Origin: a virus
Virus record (IMG/VR): IMGVR_UViG_3300046515_000113
Location: 1 to 52,233 of that record
Direction: 5' to 3' (one strand)
DNA length: 52,233 nt
The notes beneath the pieces were generated by a model. That model ran no database searches and was not told where the DNA came from. It was given only the letters and a program-made list of their open reading frames with translations. The translations under genes were made by a program, and so were the position numbers. Position 1 is the stretch's first letter; each line of letters starts with the position of its first letter. Shown here one piece after another: positions 14,383-20,991 of the stretch.

Positions 14383-14397
14383 ACGACAGGCTGTCGT
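14383..14397 (-). promoter_or_regulatory. boxB-like hairpin
   Basis: On the minus strand ACGAC-AGCCT-GTCGT forms a 5-bp stem with a 5-nt loop, the size of a lambda boxB. It follows AACAACCAGCGCCA, a 14-bp sequence repeated at 15220-15233 beside the boxA-like motif. It may be part of an antitermination (nut-like) site. Confidence 0.35.
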
Positions 14398-14409
14398 GGC
14401 GCTGGTTGT

Positions 14410-14952
14410 TCAATACGGCTTTTCAACCTTTCCTTGGTCTTGCAGGCTTTTGATTTTGAAAAGGTCGTTCAGCATGTGGTCCATTTGATTGGCAAGCTGA
14501 TTGCGCAAGCCGTCTTTCAGGGCGCCGGTTACGTTCGCCACGCTTTGCTGCATTTGCTTGCTGAAGTCTTCGGCGCAGATCTTGGTCATAAGCCACTGAG
14601 CCCGGGTGACTGAGTTGTAATCGCTAGATGCTGGCTTGCCATCCCCGGGGTTTACCTTGCCGTTCCAGTAGGCGGTTACCGTTTTTTCCAGTTCTTTGCG
14701 CAACGTGGTAGATGGCCCTTCCTGATCGCCCCACTGATTCACGCGGCGATATTCACGCTCGAACGAGCCATTGATGGTTTCGTCGATCGCCATCTGGATC
14801 TGCGAGGTAACGCGCTCATCGAAGATTTTGTCGATGCGCTTTTTCACCTCTTTCGCCACCATCTCCGAGAGGTCTTCATCCTCTCGCAGCAACTGATCGG
14901 CGACGTTCGACACGATGGATTTCTTCAGTTCAGCTTCGTTGATGTTGAGCAT
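14410..14952 (-). CDS. First gene of the pL operon, unknown function
   Basis: A 180-residue, helical, charged protein (LNINEAELKKSIVSNVADQLL, then EMVAKEVKKRIDKIFDERV; DHMLNDLFKIKSLQDQG at the end). The start at 14952 has GGGAG eight bases upstream. It is the first full gene after pL, the place of lambda N, but it does not look like an Arg-rich N protein. Its stop codon lies in one copy of the 14-bp repeat tied to the nut-like sites. Confidence 0.65.
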   Translation of the reverse strand: MLNINEAELKKSIVSNVADQLLREDEDLSEMVAKEVKKRIDKIFDERVTSQIQMAIDETINGSFEREYRRVNQWGDQEGPSTTLRKELEKTVTAYWNGKVNPGDGKPASSDYNSVTRAQWLMTKICAEDFSKQMQQSVANVTGALKDGLRNQLANQMDHMLNDLFKIKSLQDQGKVEKPY

Positions 14953-15292
14953 TTTGTGACTCCCGTTGATTTCCAATGCCGCCTCATAGAAGCGGCATCA
15001 GTAAATCTGTGGTCTTTCTCCGCACCCGCTTACCAGGTCATTCACTCAGTTCGGTCAACACCTCGTCCGCCGTCGCAGTGGGCTGCGCGTTGGCAGGCTT
15101 TCGGGCCTGTCGGATCGCCGGTCGCCGGTAGAGGCAAGTGCGGTTTTGTTCATCGGTTTACTGACCTCCCACCGATGGAGCCGGGAGTGACCTAACCGGA
15201 CTGGCCGGGTAGTCGTTCATGGCGCTGGTTGTTAAAGAGCGGCGGGTCTGTTGAGGCCCTTCGCAGTGGCTGTGTGTCGCTGCGATGGGTGA
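14953..15292 (-). other. pL leader region
   Basis: This 340-base leader on the minus strand holds the boxA-like site at 15229-15241. A short Arg-rich frame of 32 codons (15055-15153; RSPLRRRTRC at its end) has GGGAGG 12 bases before its ATG. A hairpin GCCGCCTCATAGAAGCGGC lies near 14980-15000. The Arg-rich frame recalls short antitermination peptides but is too weak to call a gene. Confidence 0.35.
15229..15241 (-). promoter_or_regulatory. boxA-like antitermination signal
   Basis: The minus strand reads CGCTCTTTAACAA, matching the rrn boxA core (GCTCTTTAACA) and close to lambda boxA. It lies about 50 bases downstream of the pL -10 element, where a nutL site is expected. A small hairpin with a CCAGT loop follows. 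Confidence 0.6.
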
Positions 15293-15335
15293 ACATTACC
15301 TCCGGTATTGTGTGCGGTCAATACCGCCGGTCATG
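15293..15335 (-). promoter_or_regulatory. pL promoter with operators OL1 and OL2
   Basis: On the minus strand TTGACC (15316-15321), a 17-bp spacer and TAATGT (15293-15298) form a strong promoter. Two 17-bp operators, CATTACCTCCGGTATTG (15294-15310) and CAATACCGCCGGTCATG (15319-15335), cover both elements with centres 25 bp apart. Bound repressor or Cro should shut off the leftward early genes. Confidence 0.8.
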
Positions 15336-15352
15336 TATTTTTTAGAAGACAT

Positions 15353-15377
15353 GAAAAAGCCCGCTCAGTGGCGGGCT
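15353..15377 (-). terminator. Terminator of the hicA-hicB-secB-like operon
   Basis: On the minus strand AGCCCGC (15371-15377) pairs with GCGGGCT (15358-15364) over a 6-nt loop and is followed by TTTTTC. It insulates the immunity-region operon from pL just downstream, like lambda timm. Confidence 0.8.
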
Positions 15378-15429
15378 GCGTATCAGATCGAGGGGGTAAC
15401 CAATTCAGCTCTGAATCGGATACCTCAGA

Positions 15430-15876
15430 TCAAGATGTCGTTTTCTTCTTGCGAACGGGCGATCTGCGCGGAGCGGGTTTACGTGTAGACGGGCGGGGAG
15501 GTGAAAACGGAAAATCAGAAGCGCTAGCACCGAGATATTCAAGGTTCGGCTTGGCCACATTTCTCATATACGGATACAGAAGCAAGGCCACTTCATAGGG
15601 AACGTCGGGAAGTTTCAAGTTATCTACTACAGAAGGCTCAATAATCTGAAACTCTCCGATAATCTTCAAATTGAAAAATATGTCCCCGCCTGCGGCACGT
15701 GTTTCTAGCGTCATGCGCACACTAAACGCATCTCCGGCGCCAAGATCATCAATTGGATTCGCATACTCCACCCCAAGTTTTGCTTCGAATCCCTGATCGT
15801 CTTCTGAATGGCGGAATGCGGAGCCGTTAATGCTCTCGACGGATACCAGGACCAAACGAATATCATTCAGTTTCAT
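15430..15876 (-). CDS. SecB-like chaperone of a TAC module
   Basis: The 148-residue protein has the pattern of SecB-like chaperones tied to toxin-antitoxin systems. A beta-rich core (FSVRMTLETRAAGGDIFFNLKI, GEFQII at 51-80) is followed by the helix ALLLYPYMRNVAKPNLEYLG (97-116) and DFPFSPP. In SecB this region reads LFPYAR...L...G.FP.L...P. The C-terminal 20 residues are very basic (RKPAPRRSPVRKKK), which is unusual. In known TAC systems such as M. tuberculosis HigBA-Rv1957 the chaperone protects the antitoxin from degradation. The start overlaps the hicB stop by ATGA. The family call is by eye. Confidence 0.65.
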   Translation of the reverse strand: MKLNDIRLVLVSVESINGSAFRHSEDDQGFEAKLGVEYANPIDDLGAGDAFSVRMTLETRAAGGDIFFNLKIIGEFQIIEPSVVDNLKLPDVPYEVALLLYPYMRNVAKPNLEYLGASASDFPFSPPRPSTRKPAPRRSPVRKKKTTS

Positions 15877-16319
15877 TGAACGGCTCTCAAAACTACGCGT
15901 TGAGTGGGTCGACGTTCGTGAACAGTGAAGGAAGTTTCATAGCCCTGATGACTTTCGTAGTGATGATGAACCTCTTGATGCCTACCGTTGAGATGGCAAT
16001 CAATGGCTTCTCTAACGAAATCATTGATACTTTTTTCTTCTCGCTGAGCCTGTCGTGCCAAATCTCTATGCAGGGTGGCGCCGATTCGGACGTTGAACGT
16101 TCCGGAGAAAGGCTTATTAGGTGGCAGGCCTAGCTCTTTGCAAGTCTCCAAGTAATCGTCAACCGATTCTTTAAAAGCCTCGTTGAGATCAGTGATGTTA
16201 TCGGCCTCATAGGTGACCAAATCATCGATAAGTAGAATTTTTCCATGGAGGACGCCTGCCTCCAGAGCGAACTCCACAGATCCCTGAAATCCATTATGCT
16301 CAAGAATCTTTTTGCTCAT
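15873..16319 (-). CDS. hicB: HicB-family antitoxin with C-terminal extension
   Basis: The 148-residue protein has the typical HicB layout. A degraded RNase-H-like N-terminal domain (GSVEFALEAGVLHGKILLIDDLVTYEA, residues 13-39) is followed by YLETCKELGLPPNKPFSGTFNVRIGATLHRDLARQA and a ribbon-helix-helix region ending at IDCHL (residue 110). It should bind and neutralise HicA and repress the operon. Residues 111-148 (NGRHQEVHHHYESHQGYETS and on) extend past the usual end. In TAC systems such a tail is the chaperone-addiction segment. It overlaps both neighbours by ATGA. Confidence 0.85.
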   Translation of the reverse strand: MSKKILEHNGFQGSVEFALEAGVLHGKILLIDDLVTYEADNITDLNEAFKESVDDYLETCKELGLPPNKPFSGTFNVRIGATLHRDLARQAQREEKSINDFVREAIDCHLNGRHQEVHHHYESHQGYETSFTVHERRPTQRVVLRAVQ

Positions 16320-16570
16320 GTTAAATGCCCTTGCGCTGTCAAGGCCTCAACAACTGCCTCGATTTGGTAAGCTAGCAATGTGCTATCAGGATGTCGTTTA
16401 TGTAACAAAATCTTGTGCTTACTGATGTTTATGAATTTTTTCCGCGATCCTGCCCCCTCTATTTCGGAATATCCAAAATGTCTGAGGATTTTGACAACGT
16501 CCTCCCACGGAAAATCCTTCGGTGACGGTCTGCGGGTGAACTCATCAATGAGTTTTTGAATCCGGCTCAT
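16316..16570 (-). CDS. hicA: HicA-family mRNA-interferase toxin
   Basis: The 84-residue protein matches small HicA toxins: WEDVVKILRHFGYSEIEGAGSRKKFINI (22-49) followed by LHKRHPDSTLLAYQIEAVVEAL (56-77), with the conserved His-x-x-x-His-Pro box. HicA folds like a double-stranded RNA-binding domain and cleaves mRNA. The toxin-first order is normal for hicAB. The start at 16570 was chosen for family length and GAGG upstream. A longer reading would run through the predicted promoter and operator. Confidence 0.85.
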   Translation of the reverse strand: MSRIQKLIDEFTRRPSPKDFPWEDVVKILRHFGYSEIEGAGSRKKFINISKHKILLHKRHPDSTLLAYQIEAVVEALTAQGHLT

Positions 16571-16595
16571 TGACGATGCCTCGATCCTATCGGAT

Positions 16596-16629
16596 TGCAA
16601 CTATAGTTCAGTTGCACCGAGTGAGGCAA
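16596..16629 (-). promoter_or_regulatory. hicA promoter and operator
   Basis: On the minus strand TTGCCT (16624-16629), an 18-bp spacer and TATAGT (16600-16605) form a promoter upstream of hicA. The inverted repeat TGCAACT (16596-16602) / AGTTGCA (16610-16616) overlaps its -10 element and fits autoregulation by the HicB ribbon-helix-helix domain. The module can thus be expressed separately from cI. Confidence 0.55.
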
Positions 16630-16933
16630 TGAAGGGGGGGAAATAATACTAGAACGCTCAGTCTGCTCGGTCATTTGAACCGTTTCTTCCTTGGAATTCT
16701 TATTGAAATCAGTATGTTGAACAGGTAGAGCAATCTTCACGAAAGGCCGAAGCTTTTCTGACCATCCGTCGATGCGTGAGCACTACACCTCTTCGAGAGG
16801 TCGCGCCGTCTCTTAAACCTCACCCCAACGGCTGACTGAGTCAGGGCGACGTCTCAGGATTCGAGGGAGGCAACGGCTTATTTTAGGTCGTGGCGCAATT
16901 CCCTGCTGGATTTGGTGGGTTCAAAAAGATCCT
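16630..16933. other. Gap between cI and the hicA promoter
   Basis: About 300 bases without a convincing gene. It holds a run of seven G (16634-16640) and a small perfect hairpin, ACCTCT-TCG-AGAGGT, near 16787-16801. A 35-codon frame (16567-16674, minus) overlaps the hicA start by ATGA but would run through the promoter. Confidence 0.45.
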
Positions 16934-17725
16934 CTATAGCATCCCGCCGCGCCACACGACGCGCCCGATGATCCGCACTTCGTTTATCTCGCCGTCTCGC
17001 AAAATCTCGTCGCCATATCGCGCCTTATCCGAGTTGTCGCTACGGATGATCCAACCCTCGATGTCCGACTTCACCAGGCGCTTCACGATCGTGCCTTTGG
17101 TCGTGCTCTGCATGGCGAAGATCTGACCGTCTTTCGGTTCGATCTTCGACTCATCCACCAGCAGCACGTCGCCGTCGTTGATGGTCGGCTCCATGCTGTG
17201 TCCGTTGGCGTAGATCACATCGAGGTGGCGCTGATTGAGGTTGTTTGCGCGCAGCCATGAAGACTTGAACGCCATGACGCCGCGAATCTCTACGTGAGGA
17301 TTGTCATCGCCATCACCGGTTGAGCCGCGCGCAGTGAGTTGCAGTACGCCTGTGTAGCCCGGCTCATTTCTGAGATCGAAGCTCCGTGGCGGTACGCGTT
17401 CGTCATCAGTCTCTCGGTGAGAAGGGCGAGTGTCCGGGAGTGATGCCGCCATCTTTTCGATCTGCGTGGCCAGCGTCGGGCTGATATCAGATACGGGGAC
17501 CTGCAGCGCTTTCGCAAAAACCACAGCAGCGTTAACGCTCAAGGCTGTGCGCCCATTCATAAAGTGGCTCACAGCGCCTTGCGTCACGCCATCGCCCAGT
17601 TCTGCGGCGAGTTTTTCTTGGGTGAGCTTCAGCTCCCCGCGCTTTGCCTGGAAGAGGGATTTCAGACGAGCGCTGTCTTGCAGCTGCCAGTCAGATAACG
17701 GAAGCCGTCGGGAGTCTTTTTTCAT
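16934..17725 (-). CDS. cI: CI-type repressor with S24 peptidase domain
   Basis: The 263-residue protein has an N-terminal XRE helix-turn-helix (LTQEKLAAELGDGVTQGAVSHFMNGR, residues 34-59) and a C-terminal LexA/CI autoproteolysis domain. That domain has Ser177 in NGHSMEPTINDGDVLLVD and Lys215 in GTIVKRL. It should hold lysogeny by binding OL and OR, and cleave itself when RecA is activated. There is no ribosome site before the ATG. TAATAA lies nine bases upstream and may be a -10 element giving a leaderless mRNA, as for lambda cI made from pRM. Confidence 0.95.
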   Translation of the reverse strand: MKKDSRRLPLSDWQLQDSARLKSLFQAKRGELKLTQEKLAAELGDGVTQGAVSHFMNGRTALSVNAAVVFAKALQVPVSDISPTLATQIEKMAASLPDTRPSHRETDDERVPPRSFDLRNEPGYTGVLQLTARGSTGDGDDNPHVEIRGVMAFKSSWLRANNLNQRHLDVIYANGHSMEPTINDGDVLLVDESKIEPKDGQIFAMQSTTKGTIVKRLVKSDIEGWIIRSDNSDKARYGDEILRDGEINEVRIIGRVVWRGGML

Positions 17726-17735
17726 GGCGTGATGT

Positions 17736-17803
17736 TATTACCCACGGTATTTACTTAACCAATATCGCCGGTATTGACTGTTAACAATACCGGCGGTCAT
17801 ACT
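17736..17803 (+). promoter_or_regulatory. OR region with three operators and pR
   Basis: Three 17-bp sites lie at 17736-17752 (TATTACCCACGGTATTT), 17760-17776 (CAATATCGCCGGTATTG) and 17785-17801 (CAATACCGGCGGTCATA), with centres 24-25 bp apart as in lambda OR. A rightward promoter TTGACT (17774-17779), 18 bp, CATACT (17798-17803) overlaps the middle and right sites and should be pR, driving cro. The left site abuts the cI start. Confidence 0.8.
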
Positions 17804-17833
17804 TATGGCGAAATCTACGCAGAGGACGCCGCA

Positions 17834-18028
17834 ATGCGCCGAATCCCACTCACCGAATTTGCCAAAGAACACGGCCATACCAAGGCCGCGCAGCTGCTCG
17901 GCTGTACGCAAGGCGCCCTCAGCAAGGCGATCCGCGTAGGCCGTGATGTGTACGTGACCCTCGAAGACGACGGCAGCTTGTCGGCACAAGAGCAGCGTCC
18001 GTTCCCGTCCCAGAAATCCGCCGCATAA
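17834..18028 (+). CDS. cro: Cro repressor, lambda Cro homologue
   Basis: The 64-residue protein aligns with lambda Cro from end to end by memory: [21 protein letters not shown] against [32 protein letters not shown] against SAINKAIHAGR, and PFPSQK near the C-terminus against PFPSNK. It is a small dimeric DNA-binding protein that should bind the same operators as CI and favour lytic growth. The start at 17834 was set by family length; GAGG lies nine bases upstream. It is the first gene from pR. Confidence 0.95.
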   Translation: [64 protein letters not shown]

Positions 18029-18060
18029 CCATTTTCCATTCACCAAGGAGCAAGACCCTT

Positions 18061-18255
18061 ATGGCCTACGACGACAGCCGTCACCTGAAGGATCGGGAAA
18101 TCAAATCCCGCTACGACGATGAGACCTACGAGGCATTGAAGGCTGTGGCACGCCTTCACAAGTTGCAGCTCGCAGTGTTCGTGCGCATGTGCGTGGAGGA
18201 GAAGCTGGAAAGCATCGTCGAGAGCGATGTTACCGATGAACGCCACATGGCCTGA
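18061..18255 (+). CDS. Small ribbon-helix-helix-like regulator
   Basis: The 64-residue protein reads KDREIKSRYDDETYEALKAVARLHKLQLAVFVRMCVEEKL. A short strand followed by two helices suggests an Arc/MetJ-type ribbon-helix-helix fold. It stands after cro, where lambda carries cII, and AGGAG precedes it. It may regulate early or lysogeny genes. The fold call is by pattern only. Confidence 0.65.
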   Translation: MAYDDSRHLKDREIKSRYDDETYEALKAVARLHKLQLAVFVRMCVEEKLESIVESDVTDERHMA

Positions 18256-18273
18256 AGGCCTACAGGAGGCCCT

Positions 18274-18516
18274 GTGCCTGAAACCACGATCTGCCACGGG
18301 ATCGATGGAAGGCTTTACGAAAAGCTTGTGCGACTTGCGAAAGCAGAAGGACTGACGCCAGAGCAGTACGCCGCAAAGCTTGGAACAGAGCGTTTCTTCG
18401 AGAAGACCAGGCCAAAAGGCTCCGGAAAGCTGCGCAATCTTCCGGTGCCTCGGCGAGAGCCGCCGCCGGACTTAAAAGGGACTGAAAAAGGATTCGCTGA
18501 TGAAGTCCACAAGTAG
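18274..18516 (+). CDS. Small early phage protein
   Basis: An 80-residue protein with GTG start, preceded by AGGAGG four bases upstream. The N-terminal part (LYEKLVRLAKAEGLTPEQYAAKL) could be another ribbon-helix-helix-like unit. The C-terminal half is basic and Pro-rich (LPVPRREPPPDLKG). It is followed by a hairpin terminator. Function unknown. Confidence 0.6.
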   Translation: MPETTICHGIDGRLYEKLVRLAKAEGLTPEQYAAKLGTERFFEKTRPKGSGKLRNLPVPRREPPPDLKGTEKGFADEVHK

Positions 18517-18541
18517 CAAACCCCAAACCGCAGGCGAAAAA

Positions 18542-18566
18542 AAACCACCAGGCCCGGTGGTTTCTT
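18542..18566 (+). terminator. Hairpin in the pR transcript
   Basis: AAACCACC (18542-18549) pairs with GGTGGTTT (18556-18563) over AGGCCC and is followed by CTTCT. It is a moderate terminator in the place of lambda tR1, before the antirepressor and replication genes. Confidence 0.5.
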
Positions 18567-18602
18567 CTACTGCATACAACAAAAGCATCTGTGAGGCCGA
18601 TT

Positions 18603-19412
18603 ATGCATACCTCTAACCATGATGTACAGGCCCTCAAAAAGCCCGCGACACCTTTTGGTAATACCGAAAACGTGTCGCGACACGCTATGTCTTCTCGCGA
18701 GATTGCCGAACTGGTCGGCTCGCGCCACGACAAGGTCAAACAATCCATCGAACGACTTTCCGCGCGGAACGACGCGAATGGAAATCCGGTGATTGCTCTT
18801 CCCCCAATGGGGGAATACCTCGACAGCCTCGGCCGCAAGGCTTCCGAGTATATGGTCTGCAAGCGCGACAGCTTCGTAGTAGTTGCTCAGCTCAGCCCTG
18901 AATTTACCGCTGCGTTGGTGGACCGCTGGCAGGAGCTGGAAGGGCAGATCGCCCAACCCCGCGAACTCTCCCGCATGGACCTCATTCAGCTCGCTTTCGA
19001 GGCTGAGCAGCAGCGCCTGCAGTTGTCCATTCAGGTCGAAGCCCAGGCCTCGAAGATCCATTCCATGGAGAACCTGTTCAAGGAAGGGATGACGCATACC
19101 CAATTCTGCAAGGGCCTCAATGGGGTCAACGTCATGCAGGTGGGCAAGTTTCTCGAAGGCCGCAACTGGCTCTACAACGAGAGCAAATCCGGCCTGCGCT
19201 TTCGTGTGGCGTCCTACGCCCGCGACAAGTACATGACCGAGCATCAGCACGAAGTCACTCCCCACGGCAAAGAGCCGTTCGTTTCCTTCACGCCAGTCCT
19301 GCTCAAGAAGGGCGCCGTGCGCCTGTACGACCTGTACCTGGCCGGCGAGCTGCCAATGAAGAAGACCTGGGACGGGCTGTTCACCCATGACAAAGCACTG
19401 AGGGCCGCGTAA
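18603..19412 (+). CDS. Rha/KilAC-type phage regulator (antirepressor)
   Basis: The 269-residue protein has an N-terminal Rha-like domain (SSREIAELVGSRHDKVKQSIERL, residues 30-52) and a C-terminal KilAC/Ant-like domain (EGMTHTQFCKGLNGVNVMQVGKFLEGRNWLY, then GAVRLYDLYLAG). Such proteins act as antirepressors or interfere with host regulation. The start at 18603 has GAGG six bases upstream. The stretch encoding KKPATPFGNTENVSRHAMSS contains dyad copy B (18644-18679). It overlaps the next gene by one base. Confidence 0.8.
   Translation: MHTSNHDVQALKKPATPFGNTENVSRHAMSSREIAELVGSRHDKVKQSIERLSARNDANGNPVIALPPMGEYLDSLGRKASEYMVCKRDSFVVVAQLSPEFTAALVDRWQELEGQIAQPRELSRMDLIQLAFEAEQQRLQLSIQVEAQASKIHSMENLFKEGMTHTQFCKGLNGVNVMQVGKFLEGRNWLYNESKSGLRFRVASYARDKYMTEHQHEVTPHGKEPFVSFTPVLLKKGAVRLYDLYLAGELPMKKTWDGLFTHDKALRAA
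18644..18679. repeat. 36-bp dyad element, copy B
   Basis: Arms CGCGACAC (18644-18651) and GTGTCGCG (18672-18679) with a 20-base gap. The right arm is part of a 14-bp palindrome, CGTGTCGCGACACG (18671-18684). It lies inside the antirepressor gene. Confidence 0.7.
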
Positions 19413-20194
19413 TGGCCGGGGACTGGATCAAAATGCGAATCGACCTTCAGACACATCCGAAAGTTTTCCGCATGGTGTCCGCATTGAAAGCGGACAGACT
19501 TCGGATCATTGGCGGACTGCACATTGCGTGGAGCATCTTCGACACCCATTCCGACGACGGCGTACTGCACGGTTACAGTGTCGATGCGATGGATGCCGTG
19601 GTGGGCTGGCCAGGTTTCACTCAGGCCATGATCGAAGTGGAGTGGGCGTCCGTGCAGGACGATGGAAGCCTTGTAATGCCTCGCTTTGACGAGCACAACG
19701 GCGCCAGTGCAAAGCGCCGAGCCAACGACAGCGAGCGCAAGCGTAACGACCGCAAAAACAACTCTGTCCGCAATGTGTCCGCAAGCGATGCGGACAAAAC
19801 GCGGACCAGAGAAGAGAAGAGAAGAGAAGAGAAGAAAGAGCAAGATCAAAAGCATGGTGCTGGCGCACCCGCGAAGTCTGGCAAATTCGATCCCCTCACA
19901 GCCAAGCCCGAGAACGTGTCCGAAAAGGCGTGGGCCGACTGGTGCCAGCACCGCAAGGAAATCCGCAAGCCGCTGACCGCTAAGAGCTGTGAGCAGCAGG
20001 CCAAGGCGTTGCTGGGTCATGCCGCGCCGGATCAGGTGCTTGCCACTTCGATCTCCAACGGCTGGACCGGCATCTTCCCGGACAAGGTCGCCAGCAACGT
20101 GCACCCGTTCCCGCAATCCCGCCACACCGGCTTCGCTGAACGCGATTACACCTCCGGATTGAAGCAGCGGGAGGATGGCAGCTATGCGCTCTGA
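19412..20194 (+). CDS. O-like replication initiation protein
   Basis: The 260-residue protein has an N-terminal domain (MRIDLQTHPKVFRMVSALKADRLRIIGGLHIAWSIFD) of the type seen in phage replisome organisers, likely winged-helix. A hinge of Lys/Arg/Glu repeats near residues 130-150 precedes a C-terminal domain (VSEKAWADWCQHRKEIRKPLTAKSCEQQAKALLG) that may contact the helicase loader. It precedes a DnaC-like gene, as lambda O precedes P. The hinge coincides with clustered GTCCGC boxes and a purine tract that could be the origin. Confidence 0.75.
   Translation: MAGDWIKMRIDLQTHPKVFRMVSALKADRLRIIGGLHIAWSIFDTHSDDGVLHGYSVDAMDAVVGWPGFTQAMIEVEWASVQDDGSLVMPRFDEHNGASAKRRANDSERKRNDRKNNSVRNVSASDADKTRTREEKRREEKKEQDQKHGAGAPAKSGKFDPLTAKPENVSEKAWADWCQHRKEIRKPLTAKSCEQQAKALLGHAAPDQVLATSISNGWTGIFPDKVASNVHPFPQSRHTGFAERDYTSGLKQREDGSYAL
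19765..19840 (+). other. Candidate replication origin inside the O-like gene
   Basis: Four GTCCGC boxes occur in 43 bp: TGTCCGCA at 19765 and 19776, and inverted copies TGCGGACA at 19789 and CGCGGACC at 19800. A 33-nt pure purine tract built from GAAGA repeats (19808-19840) follows. A further inverted pair lies at 19476-19496. Iterons plus a strand-asymmetric tract within the initiator gene is the lambda ori layout. Confidence 0.5.
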
Positions 20195-20990
20195 ACCAGT
20201 CCAAACCACTCCGGAACTGCCGACGGGTACTCGCATACAGCCCGCTGAGTGCGAAACCCACGGCGCCTACGAGCAGAAGGTCTATGCCGTGCTGGGCCGA
20301 GAGCTGAAAAGCAACTGCCCCGAATGCAGCCGTATCGCCCGCGAGAAAGCCGACGCGGCCGAGAAGGCCAACAAGGCGATGGAGCTGCGCATGTCCCTCG
20401 CTCGCAAGCTGGGCGATGCGCTTATCCCGAAACGCTTCACCACTCGCACCCTGGGCAACTACCAGGCCGAGAACGAAGGACAGCGCAAAGCCCTCCGGTT
20501 CTGCCAGCACTACGTGCAGATCTTTGACGAGATCCTGAAAACGGGTCGCTGCATGGTGCTGATCGGCAAACCCGGTACCGGGAAAACGCACCTCGGCGCC
20601 GGCATGGCCAACGAGCTGCTGCACAACACGTCGCGCACGGCGGTGTACCGCACTGTCGGCGCAATCCTTCAGGCGATCCGCTCCACGTACGACAAGCACA
20701 GCGAACGCAGCGAGGCCGAGATTCTGTCGAGCCTGATCGATCCCGATCTGCTGGTGCTGGACGAGGTAGGCGTGAGCAAGGAGCAGCCGAGCGACTTCGA
20801 GCTGACCACCCTGTTCGCAATCATCAACGGCCGGTACGAGCAGGAACGCCCGACGGTGGTGATCTCCAACCTCGAAGCCAGCCAGTTGCCAGCCGCCATG
20901 GGTGACCGCTGCGTCGACCGACTGCGTGAGGGCGGAATGATCGTTGTTCCGTTCGACTGGGAATCTCAGCGCGGCAAGGAGGGTTTCTGA
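20184..20990 (+). CDS. DnaC-like helicase loader (AAA+ ATPase)
   Basis: The 268-residue protein has a possible zinc site at the N-terminus (CETH at 23-26, CPEC at 45-48), Walker A GKPGTGKT (128-135) and Walker B LLVLDEV (189-195), as in the DnaC/IstB family. It should load the host DnaB helicase at the phage origin. The ATG at 20184 was preferred because GGGAGG lies nine bases upstream. It overlaps the end of the O-like gene by 11 bases. Confidence 0.9.
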   Translation: MRSEPVQTTPELPTGTRIQPAECETHGAYEQKVYAVLGRELKSNCPECSRIAREKADAAEKANKAMELRMSLARKLGDALIPKRFTTRTLGNYQAENEGQRKALRFCQHYVQIFDEILKTGRCMVLIGKPGTGKTHLGAGMANELLHNTSRTAVYRTVGAILQAIRSTYDKHSERSEAEILSSLIDPDLLVLDEVGVSKEQPSDFELTTLFAIINGRYEQERPTVVISNLEASQLPAAMGDRCVDRLREGGMIVVPFDWESQRGKEGF

Positions 20991-20991
20991 C

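Noticed and set aside
14199-14426. Minus-strand open frame of 75 codons
   Set aside because: It runs through both arms of the 20-bp inverted repeat and the T-arm-like sequence and overlaps the end of the 14410 gene; it is best explained by structured RNA, not protein.
16567-16674. 35-codon frame ending in an ATGA overlap with hicA
   Set aside because: It would run through the predicted hicA promoter and operator, is Ser/Pro-rich and has only a distant AAGGA; a chance overlap is more likely.
18500-18616. 38-codon plus-strand frame after the 18274 gene
   Set aside because: It spans the terminator hairpin and the ribosome site of the antirepressor gene, with no family resemblance.
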